Source: an uncultured bacterium
GTDB taxonomy: Bacteria > Hydrogenedentota > Hydrogenedentia > Hydrogenedentales > CAITNO01
Assembly: GCA_937923585.1 (NCBI GenBank)
Contig: CALDSM010000048.1
Span: forward strand, 1-5,624
Length of the DNA stretch: 5,624 bases
Direction: 5' to 3'
Below the pieces are notes generated by a model, which worked only from the letters and a program-made list of their open reading frames with translations, did no database searches and was not told where the DNA came from. The translations under genes were made by a program, and so were the position numbers. Positions within the stretch are counted from its first letter, which is position 1, and each line of letters opens with the position of its first letter. Positions 1 to 4,920 of the stretch are shown piece by piece.

Positions 1-402
1 CTTCCGAGCTGCTACGTGTTCGAGAAGAAGAACTGCTCGCTGACCTTCGAGGGCTGCATGAACTCCGGCCGCGAGCAGGTGCCCGAGTACATCGGCAAGA
101 ACGGCCGCATCATCTTCAACGGCATCGGGCAGGACGCCAACCATTTCGTCCTGTACCCGGACGGCGCGGCCTTTCCGCACATGGCGCGGCCGGCCAAGCC
201 CAAGTTCACCTTTGACCCGTCCAAGGGTCCGCAGTGGCCGACGCACATGAACAACTTCTTCAACTGCGTGCGCACCGGCGAGCGCTGCTGGTGCAACGAG
301 GACGAGGCGTTCATTGAGGTCGTCACGCTGCTCATGAGCGTGCAGGCCTACCACAACAAGCGCCAGGTCCGCTGGGACCCGGTTGCGGAACAGATCGTGT
401 GA
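1..402 (+). CDS. Gfo/Idh/MocA family oxidoreductase, C-terminal part (5' end outside window)
   Basis: This reading frame is open from the first base and ends in TGA at 400-402, giving the last 133 residues of a protein. The tail has the pattern usual for the C-terminal domain of Gfo/Idh/MocA oxidoreductases. A sheet-forming stretch (LTFEG, then the YIGKNGRIIFNG segment) is followed by a helix 'HMNNFFNCVRTGER', a 'CNEDEAFIEVVTLL' stretch and a closing 'NKRQVRWDP'. This matches the family's HxxNFxxCVRSG... and ...LRWDPE endings. Members are NAD(P)-dependent sugar or sugar-alcohol dehydrogenases and related enzymes. The Rossmann domain and catalytic lysine (EKP-type motif) lie upstream and cannot be seen, so the substrate is unknown. 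The stretch has several cysteines (CMNS, NCV, CWC), which is a little unusual. A strong terminator follows 33 bases after the stop, so this gene ends its transcript. Confidence 0.82.
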   Translation, partial: LPSCYVFEKKNCSLTFEGCMNSGREQVPEYIGKNGRIIFNGIGQDANHFVLYPDGAAFPHMARPAKPKFTFDPSKGPQWPTHMNNFFNCVRTGERCWCNEDEAFIEVVTLLMSVQAYHNKRQVRWDPVAEQIV

Positions 403-435
403 CCCGCGGCGGGGAACGCTGAATAATGCAGCTTG

Positions 436-472
436 CGGGCCGCGTCCAGTTACATGGATGCGGCCCGTTTTT
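436..472 (+). terminator. Rho-independent terminator of the oxidoreductase gene
   Basis: Arms 436-448 and 455-467 form a 13-bp stem with one G-T wobble (outer C436-G467, core GGGCCGCGTCCA against TGGATGCGGCCC). The loop is GTTACA (449-454), and a run of five T (468-472) follows directly. It starts 33 bases after the oxidoreductase stop codon. This is a textbook intrinsic terminator and separates that gene from the membrane-protein pair downstream. Confidence 0.9.
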
Positions 473-549
473 CAATCTCAGATCTCAAGTCTCAGAGTCC
501 CCCGCCTACTGTCTTTCCTCCGTGTCCCCCTGTGCCCTCTGTGGTTCGC
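473..549. repeat. Short-period degenerate repeats in a pyrimidine-rich spacer
   Basis: TCTCA occurs three times at an exact 7-base period (476, 483, 490). Three near-identical octamers follow: CCTCCGTG (517-524), CCCCTGTG (527-534) and CCTCTGTG (536-543), with a 10- then 9-base period. The stretch is almost free of A on the + strand after 495. No convincing reading frame covers it. 'CTCCGTG...CTCTGTGG'-type strings are, from memory, seen as dispersed intergenic sequence in some environmental bacterial genomes; copy number in this genome cannot be judged from one window. Confidence 0.5.
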
Positions 550-570
550 CTTCTTCCCTTCTTTGCATTT

Positions 571-600
571 TTGCAATAGACTTTGCTTCTGCATCATACT
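571..600 (+). promoter_or_regulatory. Weak sigma70-like promoter candidate upstream of the first membrane-protein gene
   Basis: TTGCAA (571-576) and CATACT (595-600) are separated by 18 bases; each matches the consensus at 4 of 6 positions. The -35-like box overlaps a small inverted repeat, TTGCA (563-567) / TGCAA (572-576), which could be an operator or chance in AT-rich DNA. A promoter is needed somewhere here because the upstream transcript is terminated at 472. The exact placement is a guess. Confidence 0.25.
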
Positions 601-646
601 TGACCGCCATCATATCTGGTGAAAATGGAACTGGGAACGTTGGATG

Positions 647-651
647 AGGAG
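647..651 (+). promoter_or_regulatory. Shine-Dalgarno site that fixes the start at 658
   Basis: AGGAG (647-651) inside a purine-rich GAGGAGAGGG stretch lies 6 bases before ATG 658. In-frame alternatives GTG 619 and ATG 625 lie further upstream and have no comparable site. With start 658 the protein aligns position-for-position with its paralog downstream, which supports the choice. Confidence 0.75.
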
Positions 652-657
652 AGGGCT

Positions 658-1662
658 ATGAATCCGTTGGCGCCATCGAAAGGCCAAGCCAGCAAACCTC
701 CGCATGGCGAATCGCCGTTTCTTGTTGTCAAACGTCGCATCTTATGGGAATACGTGCTACTCGTTGTTTGCATTTGTATGTTCCTTGGTCTGGCCATACT
801 GTTCTTGTTCACCTTTCGGGCTGCACGGCGTGTGGATAGCATCTACTTCGCGTACATCGTGCTCGTCACGCTCTCTTGCTGCCTTGTCAGCCTAATTGAG
901 ATTGTAAGAAAGTGTCCGCCGTGCCGATATCGGGTACACATGGGCTTTGACTCATATCCCGTGTATATTGACTGCAGTAATCCTGACTGGTTGATCAGTT
1001 GCACGCCGGAGCAATTCTCGGCAATGGAGTCTGTCGCCTACGGAACCAAATTCTGCGTCAGGACCGATTCAGGCATTCTCACCATAGCTGCGCATCCCAG
1101 TGCTTTGGCAGAGTTCGCGAGGACCAGATGGTCCAAGACGCAGTTAGTCCAGGCCTTCTCTCAATTGCCCACGCCTCAAGTCTTCACAGCCGGCGGCGCA
1201 TCAAGAGGATTCTTGCTGCTCTTCACGCTCGGCTTCGAACCGGTCAATAACCTTGTCGAAATATTCTCACCCACCGGTCCCCAAACCCTTGAAGACGCCG
1301 TGCGGAACTCCAACACGGCACTGTTCATCATGACCCTTGCGTTCCTTATCGCGGCGACAGCCGTCCTTCTCCACAAAAGAGTCCTGACAAAGGACGCCCT
1401 CGAAACCAGGCGATTCTTCCTGAAGAAGTACATCTGGCCGGATGCCATTACCCACATCCGCCTTGACGGCAGCAAGCTTGTCCTCCAATATCTTGAACGG
1501 GGAATATCCAAGGTTTTCTGCATGGACCAATTCAACTATCACCGTCCCCTGGCCGTTCTGGCGTTCAAGCTTTCGGCCATGACGAATATACCGGTTGATG
1601 TCGGGCATTTGACCCGCTCCAGTGCCGATGCCCCGGCTTCCCCGTCATCCGTGCGGCACTGA
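658..1662 (+). CDS. Polytopic membrane protein of unknown function (paralog 1 of a tandem pair)
   Basis: I do not recognise this 334-residue protein. A polar 24-residue N-terminus and an RR pair (26-27) precede two hydrophobic helices (about 32-53 and 61-80). A mostly polar block (about 86-180) follows, then a less certain hydrophobic stretch (about 184-203), a clear helix (about 220-238) and a soluble C-terminus of about 95 residues. Positive charges at 25-27, 84-85 and 239-245 suggest that both ends and the middle block face the cytoplasm. The middle block opens with a CxxC (C86-P-P-C89) and contains 'RTDSGIL'. The region about 250-305 alternates short strands and ends in a helix-like stretch, loosely like a bacterial PH-type domain, but this is only an impression. 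The next gene encodes a clear paralog, sharing RRxxWExVLL, CRYxV..G, CSxP, RxxSGxL and LxExA. Codon use is less GC-biased than in neighbours (TTA, CTA, GTT and TGT occur). It may be a sensor, scaffold or membrane-stress protein; nothing here decides. Confidence 0.75.
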   Translation: MNPLAPSKGQASKPPHGESPFLVVKRRILWEYVLLVVCICMFLGLAILFLFTFRAARRVDSIYFAYIVLVTLSCCLVSLIEIVRKCPPCRYRVHMGFDSYPVYIDCSNPDWLISCTPEQFSAMESVAYGTKFCVRTDSGILTIAAHPSALAEFARTRWSKTQLVQAFSQLPTPQVFTAGGASRGFLLLFTLGFEPVNNLVEIFSPTGPQTLEDAVRNSNTALFIMTLAFLIAATAVLLHKRVLTKDALETRRFFLKKYIWPDAITHIRLDGSKLVLQYLERGISKVFCMDQFNYHRPLAVLAFKLSAMTNIPVDVGHLTRSSADAPASPSSVRH

Positions 1663-1761
1663 ATCCAAGCCGCTCTTGGTCGTCTCTTGCCAAGGTAGTG
1701 TGTTTCATGCCATGCTAACCGTACAAACCGCGCGACCGGGAAAATGGGATTGAACAGGAAC

Positions 1762-1766
1762 GGGAG
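1762..1766 (+). promoter_or_regulatory. Shine-Dalgarno site for the second membrane-protein gene
   Basis: GGGAG (1762-1766) lies 8 bases before ATG 1775. GTG 1766 is in frame three codons earlier, with AGGAA (1756-1760) ahead of it, so that start cannot be excluded. ATG 1775 is preferred because it places R26, R27, W30 and E31 at exactly the same residue numbers as in the upstream paralog. Confidence 0.55.
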
Positions 1767-1774
1767 TGGACAAC

Positions 1775-2785
1775 ATGGATGCTTCGGGTGAGTCGGAAGA
1801 ACTGAAACAGCACCACGTTGAGAACAGCGCCGGTTTTAGAATCACCACACGCCGGGTGGTGTGGGAGAACGTATTGTTGCCGGTCGCACTAATCACAATT
1901 GCCGTTGCTTTGGTCTATGGATTCTCCCGCATCCCCTGGAACGACATATGGAACGGCTCTCTCGACGAGGCACAATTCGGACCGATCACGCTTCAGATAT
2001 GGGCTTCATTGTTGCTGTTCTTCACGTTGGTGTACTACTTCCTGCAAAATGGCTCATGGTCCCTAAGCCAAACGTGCCGTTACCAAGTTGCGTTTGGCCC
2101 TGTTCAACGGTTGAAATGCAGTGATCCGGAACTGTTGAATGCACTCTCTCCTACGGAGTTTCTCGATGCGCAACTGCTTCCCTGCTCGGCTTCAAGTCTG
2201 TATACGTTCCGTTCAGCGTCTGGACTCCTGATAGTGCGCGCGACATTTGCCGATCTGATCGAATGGGCGAACAGGCGTTTTGGCGCAGATTCAGTCGGGG
2301 CCGCCTTGGACCAGACCGGCGTTCCGGCGCAGTGGCAGACCGCGCGACAGACGTTCTTCATTTCGTGGTTCCTGTTCTTCGCGAACGCCTTTGTCGCCTT
2401 TTACGTCTTTGGCTCGTTCTTCGTGGCCCTGATTACAGGTGATCCTGGCCCCTACCCCAGACTGGATGCTTTCGACGCCCTGGCCGCCTTCGTGCTCGCT
2501 ACCGGCTATCTTCTCCTTATACCCTGCCGATTCGCGGCCCTCACTAATGGAAGCCTGCGACTCAAGTCATGTCTTGGAAAGAGGACTATTCCACTTGATT
2601 CCATGGAAGAAGTCCGAGCCTGGGCTGGTGGGTTTACGGTAATCTTCGCAAAGGGAGGAAGGAAACGCCGTGTGCACATCGCCCAATACATGTTCTCTGA
2701 ATCCCTTCTTCCTCTGTATTTCTCCCTTCGCGGGAACCTCGCAGCAGACGGCGGGCTGAAAGACCATGCCGCTCAGTCCGACTGA
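1775..2785 (+). CDS. Polytopic membrane protein of unknown function (paralog 2 of a tandem pair)
   Basis: This 336-residue protein is a divergent homolog of the protein encoded just upstream. Shared landmarks in order are R26-R27-x-x-W30-E31-x-V-L-L before and into the first helix, C101-R-Y-x-V-x-x-G after the second helix, C115-S-x-P, a SPTEF segment (upstream copy TPEQF), R146-S-A-S-G-L-L, and an LIEWANRR-like helix. Hydrophobic helices are about 33-50, 72-90, 193-220 and 233-250. The C-terminal part (about 258-320) reads as short strands with glycines and a basic patch (GGRKRR, 294-299), then a helix. A bacterial PH-like fold is possible but is inference. Unlike the first copy it has no CxxC at the end of helix 2; only the second cysteine (C101) is kept. 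It begins 112 bases after the first gene with no terminator seen between them, so the two may be co-transcribed. GC is lower than in the flanking metabolic genes. Confidence 0.75.
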   Translation: MDASGESEELKQHHVENSAGFRITTRRVVWENVLLPVALITIAVALVYGFSRIPWNDIWNGSLDEAQFGPITLQIWASLLLFFTLVYYFLQNGSWSLSQTCRYQVAFGPVQRLKCSDPELLNALSPTEFLDAQLLPCSASSLYTFRSASGLLIVRATFADLIEWANRRFGADSVGAALDQTGVPAQWQTARQTFFISWFLFFANAFVAFYVFGSFFVALITGDPGPYPRLDAFDALAAFVLATGYLLLIPCRFAALTNGSLRLKSCLGKRTIPLDSMEEVRAWAGGFTVIFAKGGRKRRVHIAQYMFSESLLPLYFSLRGNLAADGGLKDHAAQSD

Positions 2786-3047
2786 ATCGTGATGTACTCT
2801 TCCATCAGGGCGAACTGACTTGCCCCGTGGGTTTCGGTACACCGAGTATGAGCGTCTTTGGGGCAGATTCGAGTGAAGAAGAGCGGCGGCACGGCCACCG
2901 CACTCTCAAAACGGAACCGTTCCCCTGGTTCGCTCAATATCCAAGTGTGCTTTCTTCCCCCTGAAATTGGTACTATATGCCCCCGGCGGCGCCGTCCGGA
3001 CCGCCCCTGCATCCCCGGTCAATACCTTTTTCGGAGAAGAACGCCTG
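2786..3047. other. Intergenic region upstream of apt, no gene supported
   Basis: No frame here has coding character. Small inverted repeats are visible: TCGG/CCGA around TACA (2835-2846), AACGG/CCGTT (2910-2914/2917-2921) and GAACC/GGTTC (2914-2918/2927-2931). None is followed by a T run. TACTAT at 2971-2976 looks like a -10 box but has no acceptable -35 at the right distance. A promoter for apt probably lies in this stretch, but I cannot place it. Confidence 0.4.
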
Positions 3048-3584
3048 ATGGATCTGCAAGAACTTGCCGAGACCATACGCAACGTGCCGGATTTCCCGAA
3101 ACCGGGCATCCAGTTCAAGGACATTTCCACGCTGGTGCTGCGGCCGGAAGCGTTCCACGAGGTGGTTGCGCGCCTGAAGGCGCGCTATGCCGACGCCGGG
3201 TTGGACGCAATCGTCGGCATTGATGCGCGCGGGTTCATCTTCGGCGGCACGCTCGCATACGAGATGAATTTGCCCTTCGTCATGGCGCGCAAGAAGGGCA
3301 AACTGCCCGCGGACACAATTTGCGAGACGTTCCAGCTTGAATACGGCTGTGACACGCTCGAGATCCACCGCGACGCATTGAAGGCGGGACAGAAGGTGGT
3401 CATCGTGGACGACCTGCTGGCCACGGGCGGCACGGTGGCCGCGGTGGCGCGCATGGTGCGGCGACTCGGCGCGGAGGTGGTGGAGGCGGCATTTGTCGTT
3501 GAACTGCCGCCGCTGGGCGGAAAGAAGAATCTTGGCGCGATGGACATTCCCGTCTTCTCGCTCGTCGAGTTCATGGTGGACTGA
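3048..3584 (+). CDS. apt: Adenine phosphoribosyltransferase
   Basis: This 178-residue protein is full length for the family (about 170-185 residues). It converts adenine and PRPP to AMP and pyrophosphate in cytosolic purine salvage. Family signatures in order are the N-terminal 'hood' sequence DFPKPGIQFKDIS (15-27), ARGF (60-63), the flexible-loop motif RKKGKLP (81-87), the segment LEYGCDTLEIHRDAL (97-111), and the PRPP-binding loop VDDLLATGGT (120-129), which is essentially perfect. All agree closely with Escherichia coli Apt. ATG 3048 is chosen over an upstream in-frame ATG at 2967: the family begins here, and GGAGAAG (3033-3039) supplies a ribosome-binding site. It is a single gene without purine-related neighbours in the window. 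A palindromic repeat element begins 10 bases after the stop and may also act as its transcript end. Confidence 0.96.
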   Translation: MDLQELAETIRNVPDFPKPGIQFKDISTLVLRPEAFHEVVARLKARYADAGLDAIVGIDARGFIFGGTLAYEMNLPFVMARKKGKLPADTICETFQLEYGCDTLEIHRDALKAGQKVVIVDDLLATGGTVAAVARMVRRLGAEVVEAAFVVELPPLGGKKNLGAMDIPVFSLVEFMVD

Positions 3585-3593
3585 GAAGTACTC

Positions 3594-3700
3594 CGTCATT
3601 GCGGGCGAAGCGCGGCAATCTCGTGTTAGCGACAGTCCATACGCTGGGTTATGGACCCAAGAGATTGCTTCGTCGGGCTAAAGCCCTCCTCGCAATGACG
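3594..3700. repeat. Nested palindromic MITE/REP-like element, 107 bp
   Basis: Perfect 10-base terminal inverted repeats CGTCATTGCG (3594-3603) and CGCAATGACG (3691-3700) enclose a second pair, GCAATCTC (3615-3622) / GAGATTGC (3661-3668). These enclose a third, GTCCAT (3635-3640) / ATGGAC (3651-3656). The whole could fold as one long interrupted hairpin. The 'CGTCATTGCG... GCAATCTC' sequence class is, from general knowledge, a widespread dispersed intergenic repeat in several bacterial phyla. It codes for nothing and has no transposase here. As RNA it would put a strong structure at the 3' end of the apt transcript. Confidence 0.8.
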
Positions 3701-3723
3701 AAAGGCGTGATGTGAATTTGCAC

Positions 3724-3743
3724 GACAGGCGAGGGTGCCTGTC
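3724..3743 (+). repeat. Small hairpin upstream of the HAD gene
   Basis: GACAGGC (3724-3730) and GCCTGTC (3737-3743) form a perfect 7-bp stem around GAGGGT. No T run follows, so it is not an obvious terminator. It lies between the palindromic element and the HAD gene start, and may belong to a dispersed repeat or to the leader of that gene. Confidence 0.5.
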
Positions 3744-3763
3744 CCACATTTCTGCAAAGAAAC

Positions 3764-3778
3764 CGCCCCGCAGGGGCG
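3764..3778 (+). repeat. GC-rich mini-hairpin in the HAD leader
   Basis: CGCCCC (3764-3769) and GGGGCG (3773-3778) pair around a GCA loop, 26 bases before the HAD start codon and 12 bases before its Shine-Dalgarno site. It may be chance in GC-rich DNA, a repeat fragment or a leader structure. No known riboswitch is recognised. Confidence 0.4.
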
Positions 3779-3790
3779 CAGCAAGCATCA

Positions 3791-3796
3791 AGGAAG
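3791..3796 (+). promoter_or_regulatory. Shine-Dalgarno site that fixes the HAD start at 3805
   Basis: AGGAAG lies 8 bases before ATG 3805. The frame is open back to 3712, but that upstream part runs through both small hairpins, has no ribosome-binding site at its own start, and reads as low-quality protein. Confidence 0.7.
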
Positions 3797-3804
3797 TCAA
3801 GTCA

Positions 3805-4641
3805 ATGGAACAGCGTTTTCTGCCCGGAACACAGATTGAAATCGTCAACGAGAACATCGAACGGGGCCGGCTCAGGCACCTGCTTTTCGACTTCGACGGC
3901 ACCATCAGCATCCTGCGCGAAGGCTGGCCGGACATCATGGCGCCGGTGTGCGTGGAGATGATCTGCGGCGACACCCCGCAGACGCAGGAAATCAAGGACG
4001 AAGTGGACCGGATGATTGACGAGACGACCGGCATCCAGACCATCTACCAGATGGAGCGGCTGCAGGAAATGGTCATCGCCCACGGGCTGGTGCCGAAGGA
4101 CAAGGTGCTCTCCCCGGCGGAATACAAGCAGGTCTATCTCGACCGGCTCATGGTGCCGGTGCGCGCGCGCATCGCCCAACTGGAAGCCGGCGAGAAGACC
4201 GTGGCCGACTACACCGTCGCCGGGTCCATCCGCTTCCTCGAACTGCTCTCGAAGAAGGGTGTGCACATGTACGTGTTCAGCGGCACCGACCAGGACGACG
4301 TGCGCAACGAGGCGGGCAAACTCGGTGCCGCGCCGTTCTTCGAGGAAATCTGGGGCGCGCTGCCGTCGAAGGAGGAGTACTCCAAGGAAAAGGTCATCCG
4401 CGACATCATGGCGCGGCACGACCTGCACGGACCGCAGGTGCTCGCCGTGGGCGACGGCCCGGTGGAGCTGCGCAACGTAAAGGACGCGGGCGGCATCGCG
4501 CTGGGCGTCTGCTCGGATGAGAAGGCGGGGCACGGCTGGGACATGCACAAGCGCAACCGCCTGCTCAAGGCCGGCGCCGACATTCTCGTGCCCGACTTCA
4601 ACGAGGCGGAAAAGTTGGTGGCCTACCTGTTCGCGGAATAG
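3805..4641 (+). CDS. HAD-superfamily hydrolase, probable sugar-phosphate or related phosphatase
   Basis: This 278-residue protein carries the haloacid dehalogenase catalytic set. Motif I is FDFDGT (28-33), with D29 as the expected nucleophile and D31 as the general acid. Motif II is the serine in VFSGTD (S159). The motif III lysine is probably K194 or K196 in EEYSKEKV. Motif IV is VGDGPVEL, with D217 and E221 holding magnesium. About 110 residues between motifs I and II form a large, mainly helical insert in the C1 cap position, as in phosphoglycolate-phosphatase-like enzymes; the cap determines the substrate. About 25 residues precede the first strand, a little longer than the minimal family start. 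No signal peptide or membrane segment is present, so it should be cytosolic. Substrate cannot be read from sequence; the neighbouring alpha-mannosidase makes a sugar phosphate a reasonable guess. Codon use is strongly GC-rich, like apt and the mannosidase. A 22-bp palindrome starts 31 bases after the stop. Confidence 0.88.
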   Translation: MEQRFLPGTQIEIVNENIERGRLRHLLFDFDGTISILREGWPDIMAPVCVEMICGDTPQTQEIKDEVDRMIDETTGIQTIYQMERLQEMVIAHGLVPKDKVLSPAEYKQVYLDRLMVPVRARIAQLEAGEKTVADYTVAGSIRFLELLSKKGVHMYVFSGTDQDDVRNEAGKLGAAPFFEEIWGALPSKEEYSKEKVIRDIMARHDLHGPQVLAVGDGPVELRNVKDAGGIALGVCSDEKAGHGWDMHKRNRLLKAGADILVPDFNEAEKLVAYLFAE

Positions 4642-4672
4642 AATGAACCTTTCGGCAGAAAGCCGATGCTGT

Positions 4673-4694
4673 GGGGCCGGACATGTCCGGCCCC
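4673..4694 (+). terminator. Perfect 22-bp palindrome, possible terminator of the HAD gene
   Basis: The arms GGGGCCGGACA (4673-4683) and TGTCCGGCCCC (4684-4694) are exact reverse complements. As RNA this is a 9-bp all-GC/A stem with a CATG loop. It is placed where a terminator would be expected, 31 bases past the stop, but only a weak TTT (4700-4702) follows. A smaller hairpin, TCGGC/GCCGA (4652-4656/4662-4666), precedes it. It could equally be a dispersed repeat or a protein-binding dyad. Confidence 0.5.
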
Positions 4695-4768
4695 CGCTGT
4701 TTGGGACTGGCCGGAGAATACCTGCGGGCACCAATCCGGCTTGACCATTGCAGAAAGACGTCCCGTCT

Positions 4769-4861
4769 CCGTCGTTCCCGCGCAGGCGGGAATCCAGGCT
4801 TGTGGCAAGGGCTCGGGGCCGTGCGTAAGCCCCTGGATTCCCGCCTGCGCGGGAATGACGG
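4769..4861. repeat. Inverted-repeat element with 30-bp arms, 93 bp
   Basis: Arms 4769-4798 and 4832-4861 are reverse complements at 29 of 30 positions (one A/G difference), separated by 33 bases. Each arm contains its own palindrome, TTCCCGC/GCGGGAA around GCAG (TGCG in the other arm read direct), so the structure is nested. The 'GTCATTCCCGC...GCGGGAATCCAG' sequence class is widely dispersed in bacteria and is related in form to the Neisseria dRS3-type ATTCCC-N8-GGGAAT repeats. Its usual translation artefact (SRAGGNPG) appears when read in a coding frame. It lies between the HAD and mannosidase genes and could form a very stable RNA hairpin upstream of the latter. Confidence 0.85.
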
Positions 4862-4920
4862 GGGGGTGGAGGCCGGATCATGACATTCTTGAAAGATTCG
4901 CTGTTTGCAGGAGTACGGTG

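Noticed and set aside
1621..1660. Inverted repeat AGTGCCG / CGGCACT at the end of the first membrane-protein gene as a terminator
   Set aside because: The loop is 26 bases, the stem lies within the coding sequence, and no T run follows.
2948..2979. Promoter for apt around TACTAT/TATATG
   Set aside because: The -10-like boxes have no -35 match at 16-18 bases, so the signal is no better than chance in this AT-richer stretch.
2967..3047. 27-residue N-terminal extension of apt
   Set aside because: The extension has no ribosome-binding site, is not found in the family, and reads as translated non-coding DNA. ATG 3048 fits the family start.
2858..3223. Plus-strand open frame of 121 codons overlapping the apt start
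   Set aside because: More than a third lies inside apt in another frame, the translation is Arg/Pro-rich and motif-free, and no ribosome-binding site is evident.
2973..3599. Minus-strand open frame of 208 codons opposite apt
   Set aside because: It is the antisense shadow of a GC-rich gene with perfect family motifs; its His/Arg-rich translation has no recognisable domain.
3712..3804. 31-residue N-terminal extension of the HAD protein
   Set aside because: It covers two hairpins and lies upstream of a good Shine-Dalgarno site for ATG 3805.
3594..4861. CRISPR array from the palindromic repeats
   Set aside because: The repeats are two different families arranged as single inverted elements, not direct repeats with regular unique spacers, and no cas gene is near.
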